A stretch of 64,000 nucleotides of DNA from Cricetomys ansorgei (lineage: Eukaryota > Chordata > Mammalia > Rodentia > Nesomyidae). This document shows, in pieces, positions 44,546-56,764 of this stretch (position 1 is the first letter of the stretch; every line of letters starts with the position of its first letter). The stretch lies in the NCBI GenBank assembly GCA_026225945.1, contig JAMJFZ010001797.1:3247501-3311500 (forward strand), in the 5' to 3' direction. A program made the position numbers and the translations under genes. The notes beneath the pieces were generated by a model. It did no database searches. It saw only the letters and a list, made by a program, of their open reading frames with translations, and was not told where the DNA came from.

Positions 44546-45764
44546 TCTCCTCCTCTGGCTGTTCCCATTCGTAATTATAGAACTCATCTCCTGGAACCCA
44601 GCCCCAATATCTACATGTTCCGACCAAGTCCTGAGAGAGTATCCAACTCAGAAAAGAATGAAGTTCAAAGTCCTCTGTCGGGCATTTAAGTCTTTTTATA
44701 AGAGCCTTTGTGAGTCTTTACAACAGCAAGCTCTAAAATCTGTCGCCCATGGATGCCAAGAGATGACTTAACTAGATACACAAAGAGATAACGGCCTGTC
44801 TACCTGGGATACCAGGAGGCGGCACAACTGTAATACCATGCAGTACAAATTATGATGTATTAAAGCGTGGGGTTCTGTGGGAGCTCGTGGACAGGCCTGA
44901 TTAGCCTCCCTGTGGGAGACGCTTGGTGGAGACGTGGAAAAAGACTTCCACTCAGTTTTAAGGAGTGTTGACCTTCCTTCTCATCAGCACCTTGGAGATA
45001 GACCCAATCTATTTATCTAATATCTTTGATCGAATAAAGTCCGAATTCTGCATTAAGGGCTCAAACTTCATGTTCTGTGCTTACAGGGCAACCGTCACTT
45101 CTTCCTTTAGGACTCACACAAGAGCAAGAATCCTCTCAGTCACAAAGCTACCACATATTCTCCATTTACAAGCAAATATTTTAAACACTTACTGGTAAAG
45201 AACGATTGTGGTGTTTCCTCGCTAGGCTGCTTTTATCAAAGGCTGGCCTACTTAGAAATGCTTCTGGGCAGAATCTCATTGTTTCAGTCTCCACTGGATT
45301 TCCTGGACTTCCGAACAAAGGGGCTATATTTGGGGAGACAATGGTCCTGCAGCACACAGAGCTTTACAGTAGCGTTTGCTCCAGGACACTCGGGAAGCCC
45401 ACCTTACCGACTGTCTCTGGAGGAAGAACAGTTAAAGCATGGCCACCTCCATGGACAATAATGATCAATCCAATTCCCACTCAACAGTTTATATCTTTAT
45501 TTGATTATTTCCTCTAACAAAAATGCTCACGTGCAGATAAATGACATACAGACAGAGCATCACAAAGGTAAGATGAGAGACTGCTCTGCAGCCAGCATGC
45601 CTGGAGGTTTGTGACACACCTTCAAAGTATTGAACAGCAACACTGAACTGCCAACATGCATGTCTGCATTTTTAAATGTGTGTGAATCCATAAATGACTT
45701 TTAGTTTTCTGTTTTTCAGTTAAATGTCTTTTGGAACATGAATCGTCTCATGAAGAACACAAAC
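44546..45764. other. Unannotated flank
   Basis: No repeat was recognised. Frames at 44520-44771 and 45206-45517 show no family signature. Confidence 0.45.
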
Positions 45765-46092
45765 TTTGTCTGAGGGGATGGCTCAGTGGATTGAGCATGC
45801 GGATCCGAGACTGGATTCCCATCATCCCCAGGAGAAGCCGGGAGTTCCAGCACACTCCTGCTACCCCAGCACCGGGGAGTGGAGACTGGAGGATCTCTGA
45901 CTTGGAAAATAAGAAGGAAAGAGAGCATGATAGAAGAGAACACCAGATGTTGACTTCTTGCTTCTAAAGATGCACACACACACAAAATACACACATACCC
46001 ACGCATGCACACATTCACCATGCACACACACACAATGCACAAATACACATACACATACATGCACACACACGCACACACACATATGCACACCC
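45765..46092 (+). repeat. B4-type composite SINE with CA tail
   Basis: GAGGGGATGGCTCAGTGGAT, GAGCATGCGGATCCGAGACT and CAGCACCGGGGAGTGGAGAC show a tRNA-like head fused to a B1-like part. CCAGATGTTGACTTCTTGCT corresponds to the usual GACCTCTGGCC end, followed by a CA-rich tail (45970-46092). Confidence 0.7.
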
Positions 46093-46419
46093 CCTACACA
46101 ATGCTTCCTGTAAAGGAGTTGGGGGTGAGGAAATAGATGTTCTCAAGCCCTGACTGGCCTGTCCCTGTATGTTTTCCTCCATACAGAATTTCTAATTTCT
46201 ATAAATTAACAAGAGACGTAAATGATCTACTACTGATTCACTATTTTAAATCTTCACTGGTAGTCTATTTCTCTGGAAGGGTGGGGAAGTTAGGGGTAGG
46301 GGGAAGAAGAGGTGGGGGGTGTAGATTTACAGAGAGAGGCCATTTGCTTCCCAGGTGCTGAACATCTGACTATGATGCTACTCAGTGATATTCTTTCCAA
46401 CCAGATCCTGCCCCCTACA

Positions 46420-46495
46420 GTCCTGGGGTCCAAACCCAGACCCTTATGTGTACAAGGCAAATGTCATGCCTCAGAACTACACCCTGAGTCCTGCA
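46420..46495 (-). repeat. ID/B4-head SINE fragment
   Basis: GTCCTGGGGTCCAAACCCAG, ACAAGGCAAATGTCATGCCT and CAGAACTACACCCTGAGTCC correspond to the reverse of an ID-type tRNA-like head (gctgggg..ctcagtggtagagc). Confidence 0.55.
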
Positions 46496-46536
46496 ACTGT
46501 TCTTTTCCTCTGCAGGCCAGGGAGGCAGCAAACAGC

Positions 46537-46899
46537 TGAAAAGCCCAGCGCCCCTAGTGGTAAAGGTACTAACCTCTCCTCGGTTTAATGGCAAGTACTC
46601 ACTATCCCATAAACCTCTCTGTTTAATGGCAAGTACTCACTTTCCAGGAAATCCTTGTTGCCATGTAACATTTAAAGAGCCAATCCAGTGCCCGGGTTCT
46701 GACCAATCAGAGAGATCCCCTGCTCCCTTTAAAAACCCTTGCAGGCAGCTGCTCAGGGTCGGCCATCTTGTGTGGTGGTGCCAGACCCCAGTGCACTGGT
46801 TTGCTCTGCAGAATAAAGGCTCCTTGCCTTTGCCTCAGAACTGGTGGTCTCCTGGTGGTACTTGGGCGGAGGGAGATTTTGAAAACTGGGCACAACACA
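46537..46899 (+). repeat. ERV1 (gammaretrovirus-like) LTR
   Basis: It opens TGAAAAGCCC. CCAAT is at 46703-46707 (GACCAATCAG), a TTTAAAAA TATA-like box at 46728-46735, and AATAAA at 46812-46817. After the signal, GGCTCCTTGCCTTTGCCTC, then GGTGGTCTCC and TACTTGGGCGGAGGG, follow the R-U5 order of gammaretroviral LTRs. No gag, pol or env was seen next to it, so it is a solo LTR or fragment. A 38-bp tandem repeat lies inside its U3 (46583-46641). The end coordinate is approximate. Confidence 0.65.
46583..46641. repeat. 38-bp offset direct repeat in LTR U3
   Basis: GTTTAATGGCAAGTACTCAC occurs at 46583 and 46621. Repeats of this kind are common in retroviral U3 enhancers. Confidence 0.85.
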
Positions 46900-47500
46900 G
46901 CCACTGCTCATTTGGTTCTTGGGAGACTATGTTGCCAACACTCTCTCATGTGTGTAGAAGGTTTTAATTCCTCCTTTGCTAACAAAAATGCTGGTGGATC
47001 TTCCAGGCATAAATTAGTTAAGGCGAGAGCCCCAGGAAGTGGAAGACTGCAAGGAAGCGGTGTTTCCTGGACACAGAAGGGCAGTTTATACTCAAGCGTT
47101 TGTGACAGCATGCGTAAGACCTGCGCAAGCTGAAGCCAGACAAGCTCCCAACATGGAGACAGGGAGTAGGCACCAAGTCCTACCCCTAGCTAGTCATTCT
47201 TAAAGATGTAGGTGGGAAGTACTGCAAGAGAAAGTCACACTCCAAGAGTATACAGGCAGCCCCAAATGTTTAAAGAGAAAAGAGGACACAAAGTCAGGAA
47301 GCTAGGGAAGAAGACGGATTGATCTGGAGACGGGTGGATATGATCAAACTGCACTGCATGAAATGCGCAAAGAGGTATTTATAAAAAGTATAAAATGCTC
47401 AAAGAATTAATTTTAGAAAGAGAAGAAAGATTGCAAAGAAGAAAGGGAATCATTATGTGGCTGCAAAAGGGAAATGACTTCTTTAAAATTATATCCTTAG

Positions 47501-47645
47501 ACGCAGGGCGTTTAATTCCAGCATTTGGGAAACAGACACAGTGGGATCTCTGTGAGTTCGAGGCCAGCATTCTCTACAAAGTGAGTTCCAGGCCAGCCAG
47601 GGCTACAAAGCGAGACTCTGTCTCAAAAACAAGAACAAAAAAGTC
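47501..47645 (+). repeat. B1 SINE with 10-bp target duplication
   Basis: TTTAATTCCAGCATTTGGGA, TCTGTGAGTTCGAGGCCAGC, GGCCAGCCAGGGCTACAAAG and an A-rich tail. ATATCCTTAG flanks it at 47491-47500 and 47646-47655. Confidence 0.93.
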
Positions 47646-48079
47646 ATATCCTTAGGATTATAAGCCTTCTCATTTCTGTTTTGATTAAGGATGCCATTCA
47701 TCCCTAAGTCATGGTTCATTCCATCTGCACAGACTGATGCACAGTGGTCATTTCCACACTGAACAGAACGGGGCCGAGTTAACAACATCCGGCCGATTCT
47801 TCTGTGATGCTGAACTTGCCCTGCTGGTTCCTCTTCTTTCATTACAATGAATAATAGAACAAATGAATGCCAGCATTCATGAGATGACATTAACATTCTG
47901 AGCCTGTTGGAAATATGCTGCTTTCTTATTCCACCTGGAATAAAATTCAGTAAAGTAGATGCAATGCTTTCAATTCCTCAACACCTTGGGGGCAGAAAGA
48001 TGCAGCCTGGAGTGGAAGGACCTGGGCAGGAATTCTCTGCATATGAGATGGCTTGAACGAGGAAGGTCCCCACAGTCTA

Positions 48080-48365
48080 GGGCATCTATGCCCTTGGTCC
48101 CAGCTGGTGGAACTGTTTGGAAAGATTTAGGTGGTGCTCCACGCCCTGATGGAGGCAGCACCTCACTGAGGGTGGGCTTGGAGATTAAAATCCTTTCCAC
48201 TTCATGTTCTCGTCTTCCTGCTCTGGCTGCCATGTCTACCATCTGCGGCCATGTGTGTGCACCATAAGAGCTCGAAGCCTCCAGAACCACAAACCAGTAT
48301 AAACTCTTCCTTCTGTAAGTTGCTTGGTCCCACTTTATGCCAGCAGTGGAAAAGTGACTACTTAC
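48080..48365 (+). repeat. Rodent MaLR-like LTR
   Basis: GGTCCCAGCTGGTGGAACTG, CACTGAGGGTGGGCTTGGAG, GCCATGTCTACCATCTGCG, CCAGAACCACAAACCAGTAT and TAAACTCTTCCTTCTGTAAG with GCTTGGTCCCACTTTATGCC match the rodent MaLR-like family also at 10775-11162. Confidence 0.7.
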
Positions 48366-48821
48366 AGCATGTTTCATCACTTTTAATCTGAAGTAATTCA
48401 TTTAGTGGAAAGTATTTACTCTATTTCTTCGGGGCTGCGGGATAAAGTTCATGAGCACCGTGGCAGGTTAGGGTAGGACCCAGGTCCACTCTCAACAGGA
48501 GGACAGCAATTTTGTACATGAGACATTGTCTACGCTGGGCTTTTCTTGCATGTAGATTATCTCGTAAAGTTTCATGTTGAAGGAATAACGCTGTGATTTC
48601 TCCAATTCTTTGAAAAACACTCAATGCTCTTGATACAAGACAAGATGTGTCCACTGTTTTCCTATTTTAAGTTGTGCCTGAGACATCGCAGGAAATATAC
48701 ACATTTTTCTTTAATATACATATGCAATGGTAACTTACAATCATCAAACCATTTTTATTGTTTATCTTGTGGTTTCACTTATTTCTGTATTCAAATTGAG
48801 CTCTCGAAAATTTTCACTCCA

Positions 48822-48980
48822 TTTATGTGAGTGTGTGGAGTGCAAGTGTGGGTGGAGGTCAGAGGTCAGAGCACAACTAACAGCAATCGATTTCATCTAC
48901 CGTATGGGTTCTGGGGATTGAACTCAGATCGACAGGCTAGGCAGCAAGTGCCTTTACCCACGGGCCACCTGGCCTGCCCA
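48822..48980 (-). repeat. B3 (B2-family) SINE
   Basis: The reverse order shows GGAGGTCAGAGGTCAGAGC, CTGGGGATTGAACTCAGATC and AGTGCCTTTACCCACGGGCC. Confidence 0.85.
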
Positions 48981-51900
48981 GCCTGTACATTCATAAACTC
49001 CAACAACCCATTTTAACTTAAGAAAACACTACGTTCACCTTTTCTTTTTCTCAAATGCCAACTCTAGGTTTCAGGTGCCATCTCGCTGGAGAAGATAGTC
49101 TTTCGAGTCAGGATTCCCTTGCCAGGGATGTTGTGTGCCTGTGTCTCAGGACGGGAGTCCTGAGAAGCACACACCTCCTGTCCCTCCCTCTTTCCTCTGA
49201 CTCTTCCTCCACACCACCCCCACCCTCCCATTTTCATGGTCTACCTTTGTAGGCAGCTCCTCTCCACCCCCTGCTTTAAGTCCAAGGTCAAGAGACGGTG
49301 TCATTGAAACAAGGTGGAAATAAGAAAATGGGTGTTTCCCGGTGTGCTCGAATACTTTCTGACACGCGTGATGCTCTTTGCTATGTGGGCTCATTCCTCC
49401 TAGATGAGTCAGCTCAGAACGTAATGCATCCATTTGAGCAGACATGTGGAAGCATGGCTTTGCTCTCCCAATCAAAACAAAAACCCTGCGAGCTAAGTGT
49501 GAATAGCTGTTGTTGGCCTCAGAGACAACTTCACTTGGGAACACCTTATTCAGATCAAAGCAGCAACAAAACCTGGAGTAATAAACAACACAAATTCGGC
49601 AACAAATGAAGAACAATTTACTTGCGGACCCAGAATTAACAGGGAATGACTTAAATTTTTTTCTCTCTCTCTAATCAATAGCATTCTTTGTAGGTGGTGA
49701 TGACTCTTAGCCAATTTAAGTAAATTCCAAAATGCTTAGATCTGAGCCCAATTTTACGATTTGCTTTTAATCTCCTTGTAAAATGACTGTCTTTGCTGTT
49801 GGACATTCACAGGAACGTTGTAAGTCATCTGGGAACAAATATATATAAGAAACGTATGAGCATCTAGTAAAAGGAAATATAATTGTAAGTGTCATTTTTG
49901 AGAAGTTTTTCACAAGTGCATTGCCAGGGATATCTCGTTTCAGAAAAACAAAAGAGCCCTTGCTCCACTGGGGACTTTCATGGCAGTGTAACATGAATAA
50001 GCACTCGCTTTAGTAATAAAAAGTTGTATGGACCCAGGAAGCCAGGAACTGAACCGAATATTTCCATTTGCAATCCTCCTGACGCCCCGTCTGTGGTCAG
50101 CAGCCCCACAGCTGGCCTCCCAGCTTGCTGGACTTCATGTCTGGATATCCTTGCCAGAAGACCTTCCTCCATCCCAGTCCTCTAGTGACCGTCTATTTAC
50201 ATCTAATCGATTTTTAGCGACTCCTCCCCTGAAGACCATGCCACGCCTACTGGCCCAAATCCACCTTACAGGACTTGCCTGAGTGCAAGCACTGGTTGTT
50301 TTACTCAGCTGGCATGCAGTACAGCTCCACTCCTTCTTTTAGTGTATTAGTAATAAAACTGACGTTGGGAGAGATGAAATGACCGCAGTAATGCTACCAA
50401 TGATAGGGAGTGAAGACACGCAACAGCATCTTGTCTCCACGGCAACCAGTAAATACTTCTCACATGACTGGATTCATATCTGCTTGAGGCCTTTCACTTG
50501 TGCCTGATGTAAAATCTGTTCTGTGTGCCCTAAGCATTTATCTATCTTGCTGAAATACTCCACAGCTTCTGCTAAACGCATCCCTGTCTTTCTAACAAGT
50601 GCGCTTTTAATGCGATTGCTTTGTATTTCAATCTTCTGACAGGTGTCTCCACCACACATGTAGCTGTGGCCCACACCATCTGGAACTGTAAGTCAGCCCC
50701 ACCCTCAGGGTGTTGATCCTGAGATTAAGAAGTGGTATAGCCACATTATGAAGATCTGGTGCGGGGCTGGTATCTAGAAAGCAATCCATTTTTAGGGATT
50801 GAGGTGAGGACAAATTGAATTATGAAATATGGTAAGCCACACCCAGTCTAAAGGATAAGATCTTACTGACACCCATGTGTGTAGGCAGTGGCACCCCAAA
50901 CTCCAAGGCTGGCAAAATCCAACGAGGACTGTCCCAAGGGCAACAGACAAAGCAGGAATGGGTCATCAGCTACCCTCGGGCATCGATAGTAGAATTCCAG
51001 TCCATGCTGGGTGGAACATTGTAGGCTTGGGAGAACTGTTTGGACATATTACCAGGATAAAGCCTTTAGCATAATACGTTGTAGCAAAAGGCCGGTTCTC
51101 TGAATCAAGAAATGTTTGTAACTGTGTTTAAGCACTCATACCTTCCTGGGATCTTTTCTGTGTATGTTTCTTTCATGCATATGTTTAGTGAGCACTGGAT
51201 ACGTGAATGAAAACAGTACCTCATTTAGTTATCGCAACAGCCAGTGATCCAGCCACACACCAAGTGATATAAGAATTATTATTCCAATGCTACAAAGAGA
51301 GAGGCATAAAATTAAATAGTAGAGGCAGAATTTACTCCCAGGCCAGTCGGAACACCAAAGCTGGTATACTTCTCTAATAACAATACTTCCAGTAAAGCAC
51401 TGGTACTCTTGTGTCCAACTGTATAATGTGTAATAATGGAGTTCTTGACACCAAAATTCATGTCGTTTATAATCGCCCTATCAGGTGGTACACTGTGTAG
51501 AACACTCACGATTGATTGAGTTGTGATGTCAAAGAATGAGATTATCAAAAAAGTAAATATGAACAAATACTTTTGCAATTTGCAATTTTGCAAAGGTTTA
51601 AGGGAGCCTGGCTGTTCAGTGGCAGTTAGAAACATTTACATAAGGTCTGGATGATGTGTGTGCTCTGTAACATTCTTGGAAAGAGAAACAACATAAAACA
51701 TTCAGAGACCTATTCCATCAAGAAACAGACATGTTCATCCTCATGGATAGCAACTGAAATGGTTTTACTCTAGCTTCCCTTGGCTGCCTGTCTTTGTAAC
51801 ACAAATGTGAAGCGAAAACCACAGAAGCATGAAAAAGTACATGAAAGCTCCCGGCAAGGCTTTGCCTTTCTACTTCACCTAGTTCATCAAATCCTTCCAC

Positions 51901-52987
51901 AGGGCTGAGAGAGATTTTCAGGAAAATTCAGTGTGATGTGATCTGGGCATCTGGTCGACCCCTTTCAGTAGAGGTTGGTAGTTAAAATTAAGTAGCACAG
52001 CTCAGAATTCATTTGCATAAATCAGACTACCAATTTTATATGTAAACAGAAGTTTTGGCTGTCTGACAGGACCAGAACATCCCTAAAGGGCTCTGATGGA
52101 AAGCCACCATTTATTAACAATAATAGAAATGATAAACTCTTGGCGATATCTTTGTGTTTAAGTGAACCAATCTTTGTAGGACTTAGAAGCTGTGCTTCTA
52201 AAATAAAGAATTTTAGACTCTGAGATTTTCATAGACTGGGAATATTTTCAAAAGAAAATTTGGAATTAAACTTAAATTCAACACCTTTTAACTTTGCTAA
52301 GCCAAAGTATTCAACACCTCCATCATTTGGTTAAAGCAACAGACATATTAAACATCACAAGGGAAGGCCAAAAATCTTGTAATAAAGAAAAAAATGTATT
52401 CAGTTGGAAACACAACATAACATTTTCCTTTTGCAATCCTGAACTCCATCCAAGGATATAGCATCAAGATGGAGGGCTCGATGCTCCCAGATGGTGTGGA
52501 TTTACCTCTAAAATGAGTGCTAGGGGCTATGGACTTGCCTTCCATGTTTGTCCTGCCTCTAGCTAGTGGCTGTGTCTGCTTTCAAACTCAGATCTACAGG
52601 AACACTGGCTCTCTTAATGAAGTGGAAATGACTGGCAAATACACATTTTCGTATTTAAAATTATATTAGGGTTATGTAAAGATCACACTGGCTTTAGGGA
52701 TCTTGGCATCCTATTTTCTCTTTCTCCCCAGTGAAAGCTCTTATTCTTTCAGGTAGCCTCTTGACACACCCGACATCACTCACACCTGGTTCATTTCCCT
52801 TATCGGAACTATGCCTCAGTTCTTCTTCCCAACAAAGCTCCAGCCAGAACACAAGTGTGTCTCCTCTTTTGTGTGGTCCTCACTCCCGCTAAGCAAAGGA
52901 TTTGTCTATGCTGAGCAATTAGCATAGACATTGTAGAAGACATTGCTGTAGAACAGCAATCTTGCTCGGGGGTATAAAATGTCAGCA
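48981..52987. other. Long unannotated stretch with one MIR
   Basis: Four kilobases have only the MIR at 51180. 50640-51110 holds repeat-like text (GGCAGTGGCACCCCAAACTC) that I could not name. 51400-52420 is AT-rich and of single-copy appearance. The 156-codon frame at 49146-49616 is opposed by a 103-codon frame and looks like chance. Confidence 0.45.
51180..51345 (-). repeat. MIR SINE
   Basis: TGAGCACTGGATACGTGAAT, CTCATTTAGTTATCGCAACA, GAATTATTATTCCAATGCTA and GAGGCAGAATTTACTCCCAG follow the reverse MIR. Confidence 0.65.
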
Positions 52988-53318
52988 CAACTGTGAAGGT
53001 GGCTCAGTGGGTAAAGTGTTGGCTACGTGAACAAGGGATCCTCAGCAGCCAGCTAAAACCTGGACATAGCAGCAACTGCCATAATCCCAGCGATTGGGTA
53101 GAGACAGCTGGCTCTCTGGAGCTCAGTGGCCAGCTTGTGTAGTCAAATCGGTGAACTTCAGGTTCTTCGTGAGACCTTGTTTCAAAAAGTAAAGTGGAGA
53201 TCAACAAAGGAAGACATCCATTGACATCTGCCCACCACACAAACTTAGAAATGTGTGTGTGCATCAACACACACAAACGTACACACACACACACGCACAC
53301 ACACACACACATATATAA
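52988..53318 (+). repeat. B4-type composite SINE
   Basis: GGTGGCTCAGTGGGTAAAGT (tRNA-like), CATAATCCCAGCGATTGGGT and CTCTGGAGCTCAGTGGCCAG (B1-like), GTGAACTTCAGGTTCTTCGT, AGACCTTGTTTCAAAAAGTA and a CA-rich end make a nearly complete copy. Confidence 0.8.
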
Positions 53319-53479
53319 TTTACACAACATAAATAAAATGAGCAGAATTTGATTATTGCATGGTGTGAAAATCATGTGACAGAAGGTGTTCCAGACTGGG
53401 AGATTCGTTATCTATAATCATGGCAATATCATGTGAGTGACATTAATATCATCTCTGGTTAAAACACATAAGAGAAAAT

Positions 53480-53592
53480 AAGTCCAGCATTCAGACGGTG
53501 ATTTGCTTAAGGTCACGGAAACAAGAAAGGATGTGCACAAATTAGTCTGACTCTAGCTCTTTTTAATCTACGGTGCTGCCTCTGAACTGGAC
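53480..53592 (-). repeat. MIR SINE
   Basis: GGTGATTTGCTTAAGGTCAC, ATTAGTCTGACTCTAGCTCT and AATCTACGGTGCTGCCTCTG follow the reverse MIR 5' half. Confidence 0.65.
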
Positions 53593-53779
53593 TGAAAGTT
53601 ACACATGTAACATGACTGAGCATAGACTACAGCACCTACAGAGGACACTGCATTTACTTCTTTAGTCTTGCCTGTCACAAACCCACTTTGTCAGAACGAC
53701 ATTTGCTAAGGTCACCTGTAATTTCCATCTTGCCAGTACAGGGTCATTTGGCCCTTATTTTTCCAGAACTTTCAGAAAA

Positions 53780-54250
53780 TTTTGACCCCCCCTCCCAAAA
53801 AGAAAAAGAATATTCAAATTCTTCACTTGGCTTCTGGGATGCCATGTTTCCTGTGGCATCACAATGAGATGCTTTTCTTACCACTCTGGGTTGCTTTGTG
53901 ATTCTTCTCCCACCGAGCTAAGGCAGAATTGCTTCAGGGCTCACTTCTTAGTCCTTCCCTTCTTATACTGCTTAGTTACTGGGGGAACCTCCTCCAGTCC
54001 CGACTTAACCACTAAAGACATTCTTGTGATTCTACAAGCAATATAGTTTAGTGATATGATCTTCTCTAAATTCCAGACTCAGATCTCAATGACCTGGTTT
54101 CTCTACTAGATCTCTAATGCCCTCAGTAGAACTCTGTGTCCACCTGCCCAGTGTGCTCTGTGAGCTGGTCTGTCTCATTAAATGACCCCATCATGTGCCT
54201 GTCTTTTGGACCAAATCTTGAAGAATCCTCCTATAACCAACCTAGCAACA
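53780..54250 (+). repeat. L2 LINE internal segment
   Basis: TTGGCTTCTGGGATGCCATG, TTACCACTCTGGGTTGCTTT, TTCAGGGCTCACTTCTTAGT, ACTGGGGGAACCTCCTCCAG and GACTCAGATCTCAATGACC match the ordered L2 ORF2 3' region (ttggcttccatgacac, cccagggctcagtcct, ctgggtgatctcatcc, cccagatctct). Similar L2 text may continue past 54605. Confidence 0.7.
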
Positions 54251-54398
54251 AGCACCGAATGGTGCTTTCCAAATACTCTCTTATCAGATGCCAGTCGTTA
54301 CTCCTGGCTCAAGCCGCTACCTTCTCTCCTACTGATTTGTGCGACGGCCCTGTGTCCATTCTTGTTCACCACACTTTCTTAGTTTGGACAGCACACTG

Positions 54399-54605
54399 GA
54401 GCAGCAATGGGTCACAACCCCTTGGGGGTCGAATGAGCCTTTCACAGGGGTGGCCTAAGACCATCTGCTTATTAGATATTTACATTATGACTCAAAACAC
54501 TAACAAAATTAGTTATGAAGTGGCAATGTAAGCAATTTCATGGTTGGGGTTCACAACATGAGGGTCCGTAGTAAAGGGTTGCGTTAGGAGGGCTGAGAGC
54601 CGCTA
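54399..54605 (-). mobile_element. URR1-type hAT-Charlie element
   Basis: GGGTCACAACCCCTTGGGG, GGCCTAAGACCATCTGCTTA, TTAGTTATGAAGTGGCAATG and TTCATGGTTGGGGTTCACAA match the same non-autonomous family as at 18228-18439. No convincing target duplication was seen. It splits L2-like sequence. Confidence 0.85.
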
Positions 54606-54984
54606 CCTTGAGGCTCATCTCCTTCCTCATTTAGACCCCTCTCGTGTATCACCATCCTTGATGCATCTTTCTCCTACGCTGTACTCACTCCTGGTTCTCT
54701 AAAATCTGTTTCTTCTATTCACGTACACTTAATCCTATCTGATGTTATATGTTATATGTTATAAGAACTGATTTATTGGTTCTTATGTTCTCAAGTACAA
54801 CTAAACTCAAGAGCAAATATTTTATTCTTTAATTTGCTTTTTTTAATAAAGGCACTTGGTTAGTCTTCTTGAATAGACAGATGAATAAATGGATAAGTCT
54901 CGTGATTTTGTTTTATCAACATATAATATTAGTACTTATGTGTGGATAAACATACCAGCCCTATACAATATTGGTGACTAGCCC

Positions 54985-55578
54985 AATTGTCATCAGAGAG
55001 GCTTCTTCCAGCAGCTGATGGGAGCAGATTCAGAGGCCCTGGGCTACATATCTTGCAAAGCTTGGGGAACCCCATGGAAGAGGGAGAGGAAGGACTGAGG
55101 AGACCAGAGGGGTGGAAGACACCTGGAGAACAAGCCCCACAGAGTCAACAGACTAGCGCTCTTATGGGCTCACAGAGACTGCAGCAGCAGGCACGGAGCC
55201 TGCATGGCCCCTACATATACCTTATGGTTGCCTGGTTTGGTGTTCTCGTAGCACTCCTTGAAGTTGGGGCAGGAGTGTGTGTCTTGACCCTTTTACCTGC
55301 CCTCGGGACCCTTTTATTTCTGCTGGGCTGCCTAGTCCAGCCTTGATGCAGGGGCTCCTGACTGGCCTTGTTCCATCTTGTTATGCCCTGTTCGAGTTGT
55401 AACCCTGGGAGGTCGGCTTTTTTCTGAGGGGAAAGGGAGTTGTGGATCTGGGGAAGAGGAGAGAAGTAGGGGAGCTGGGGGGGAACGGAGGGAGGGGAGG
55501 AGGGTTTTTTTTTGATGTATTATATGAGAGAATAAAAATAAACTATAATAAAAAAGAAAAAAATAAAAGTTGGGTTAG
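54985..55578 (+). mobile_element. Rodent L1 3' UTR (5'-truncated insertion)
   Basis: GGCTTCTTCCAGCAGCTGAT, GGAACCCCATGGAAGAGGGA, GGGCTCACAGAGACTGCAGC, TTATGGTTGCCTGGTTTGG, CCTCGGGACCCTTTTATTTC and CTGCCTAGTCCAGCCTTGAT match the 3' UTR of mouse-type L1. A G-rich block and an A-rich AATAAAAATAAAC tail end it. The 119-codon frame at 54987-55346 lies entirely in this UTR and is not a gene. Confidence 0.93.
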
Positions 55579-55589
55579 ACCTCTGTCTT

Positions 55590-55700
55590 CACTGAATAAT
55601 ACATACTTTTAATGATACAGTAAGGCATTATCACCCTCATTTTATAGATGAAACAGCAGAGATATTACTATAATCCAATCATTTGGAAGACAATACAACT
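55590..55700 (-). repeat. Possible MIR SINE
   Basis: GGCATTATCACCCTCATTTT followed by ATAGATGAAACAGCAGAGAT resembles the reverse MIR middle. Confidence 0.45.
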
Positions 55701-55879
55701 AGCAATCAATGCCCTCGTTTTTGATTCATAGAGAATTGGCATTCATCTTAATGTAAGAATGAGCGTGTTGACGGGGTGCCAGAACAGTCCAACATATCAT
55801 GTAACGCAACTGAATACTCGTGCGCAAGAGAATGAATTTAGGCCCTTAGTTGACACCATTCTCATTACATGTAAGTATA

Positions 55880-56760
55880 TTCAAATATATATCTATTCAA
55901 AGTGGGCTAGGGACTAAATATAAGAAATAAGGTTAGAAAATGCTTAGGAAAAAAAAGTCTAAAGATTCTGGTGAGCTTGGATTAGGTCTTCTTTCTTAGA
56001 AATGACATGTAAAGCAACAAAGAAAAATAGATGAATTGGACCGCGTTAAAATAAGAAACCTTGTTCCTAGCAGCATATTATCACGCAAATGAAAATGCAA
56101 TCCATGAAATGAAATAGTCACAAGAAATTTATCCGACTATACTTAAGAATTCAGAATCATGAAGAACTCTTAAAGTCTAACAGGGAGAAACAATCCCAAG
56201 GAAAGAGTTTAAAAAAAAAAACACGTAATGTACACATCCCTCAGAGAACATATCCAACGCAGAAGACAAGTTACTCAGCATCTTCCCCGAGGGAGGCATG
56301 CACACAACCTCAGGGGTTGCTGTCCGCCCCGGACAGGTGTTGATTAGCCTGCTGGGAAAAGCAAACCCACTGAGGGCACAGAAAGGAAGGAAGAGAGGGA
56401 AGAAGAAAACGTAAAAAATTTTCCCTGCTTTCTGAAAGAGTTAAACATGGAGTTGCCACACGATCGAGAGGTTACAGGCAATCTACTCAAAGATTTGTAT
56501 CTACCGTGCTACCCTGGTTTCACGAGACGCCCAGAGTACACAGATGCATCTGGATAGGGAGCAGCTTCGTTTTTTCCCCAGGTTTGAGGAATGAGGTGTA
56601 AACCTGGGGTTTGCTTTTGAGGTGAGGAAATGCTCCTAAGTAGCGGTAACAGTGGAGAATATTGTGAACACACTAAAAACCCCTTCGCGTGTACTCTAGA
56701 AGGGTGCTCGCTTGATGTGAATTGTATTTCACTACGTTTTTCTTTGAAAAAACTGCCTTT
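55880..56760 (+). repeat. Ancient L1M, ORF2 3' part and 3' UTR
   Basis: GAATTGGACCGCGTTAAAAT, CTCTTAAAGTCTAACAGGGA, ACATGGAGTTGCCACACGAT (ORF2 end) and GGTAACAGTGGAGAATATTG, GTGAACACACTAAAAACCCC, GAATTGTATTTCACTACG (3' UTR) follow the L1M order (atggaattaccatatgacc, ctgtgaatatactaaaaaccac, gtgaattatatctcaat). The frame is broken throughout. Confidence 0.75.
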
Positions 56761-56764
56761 GTTA

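Noticed and set aside
46537..46967. Retroviral coding sequence next to the LTR
   Set aside because: The 136-codon frame at 46557-46967 is within the LTR itself. No gag, pol or env signature was seen.
49146..49616. 156-codon minus frame
   Set aside because: No recognisable domain, no splice context, and it is opposed by another open frame.
54987..55346. 119-codon frame with a hydrophobic segment
   Set aside because: It lies wholly inside a recognised L1 3' UTR.
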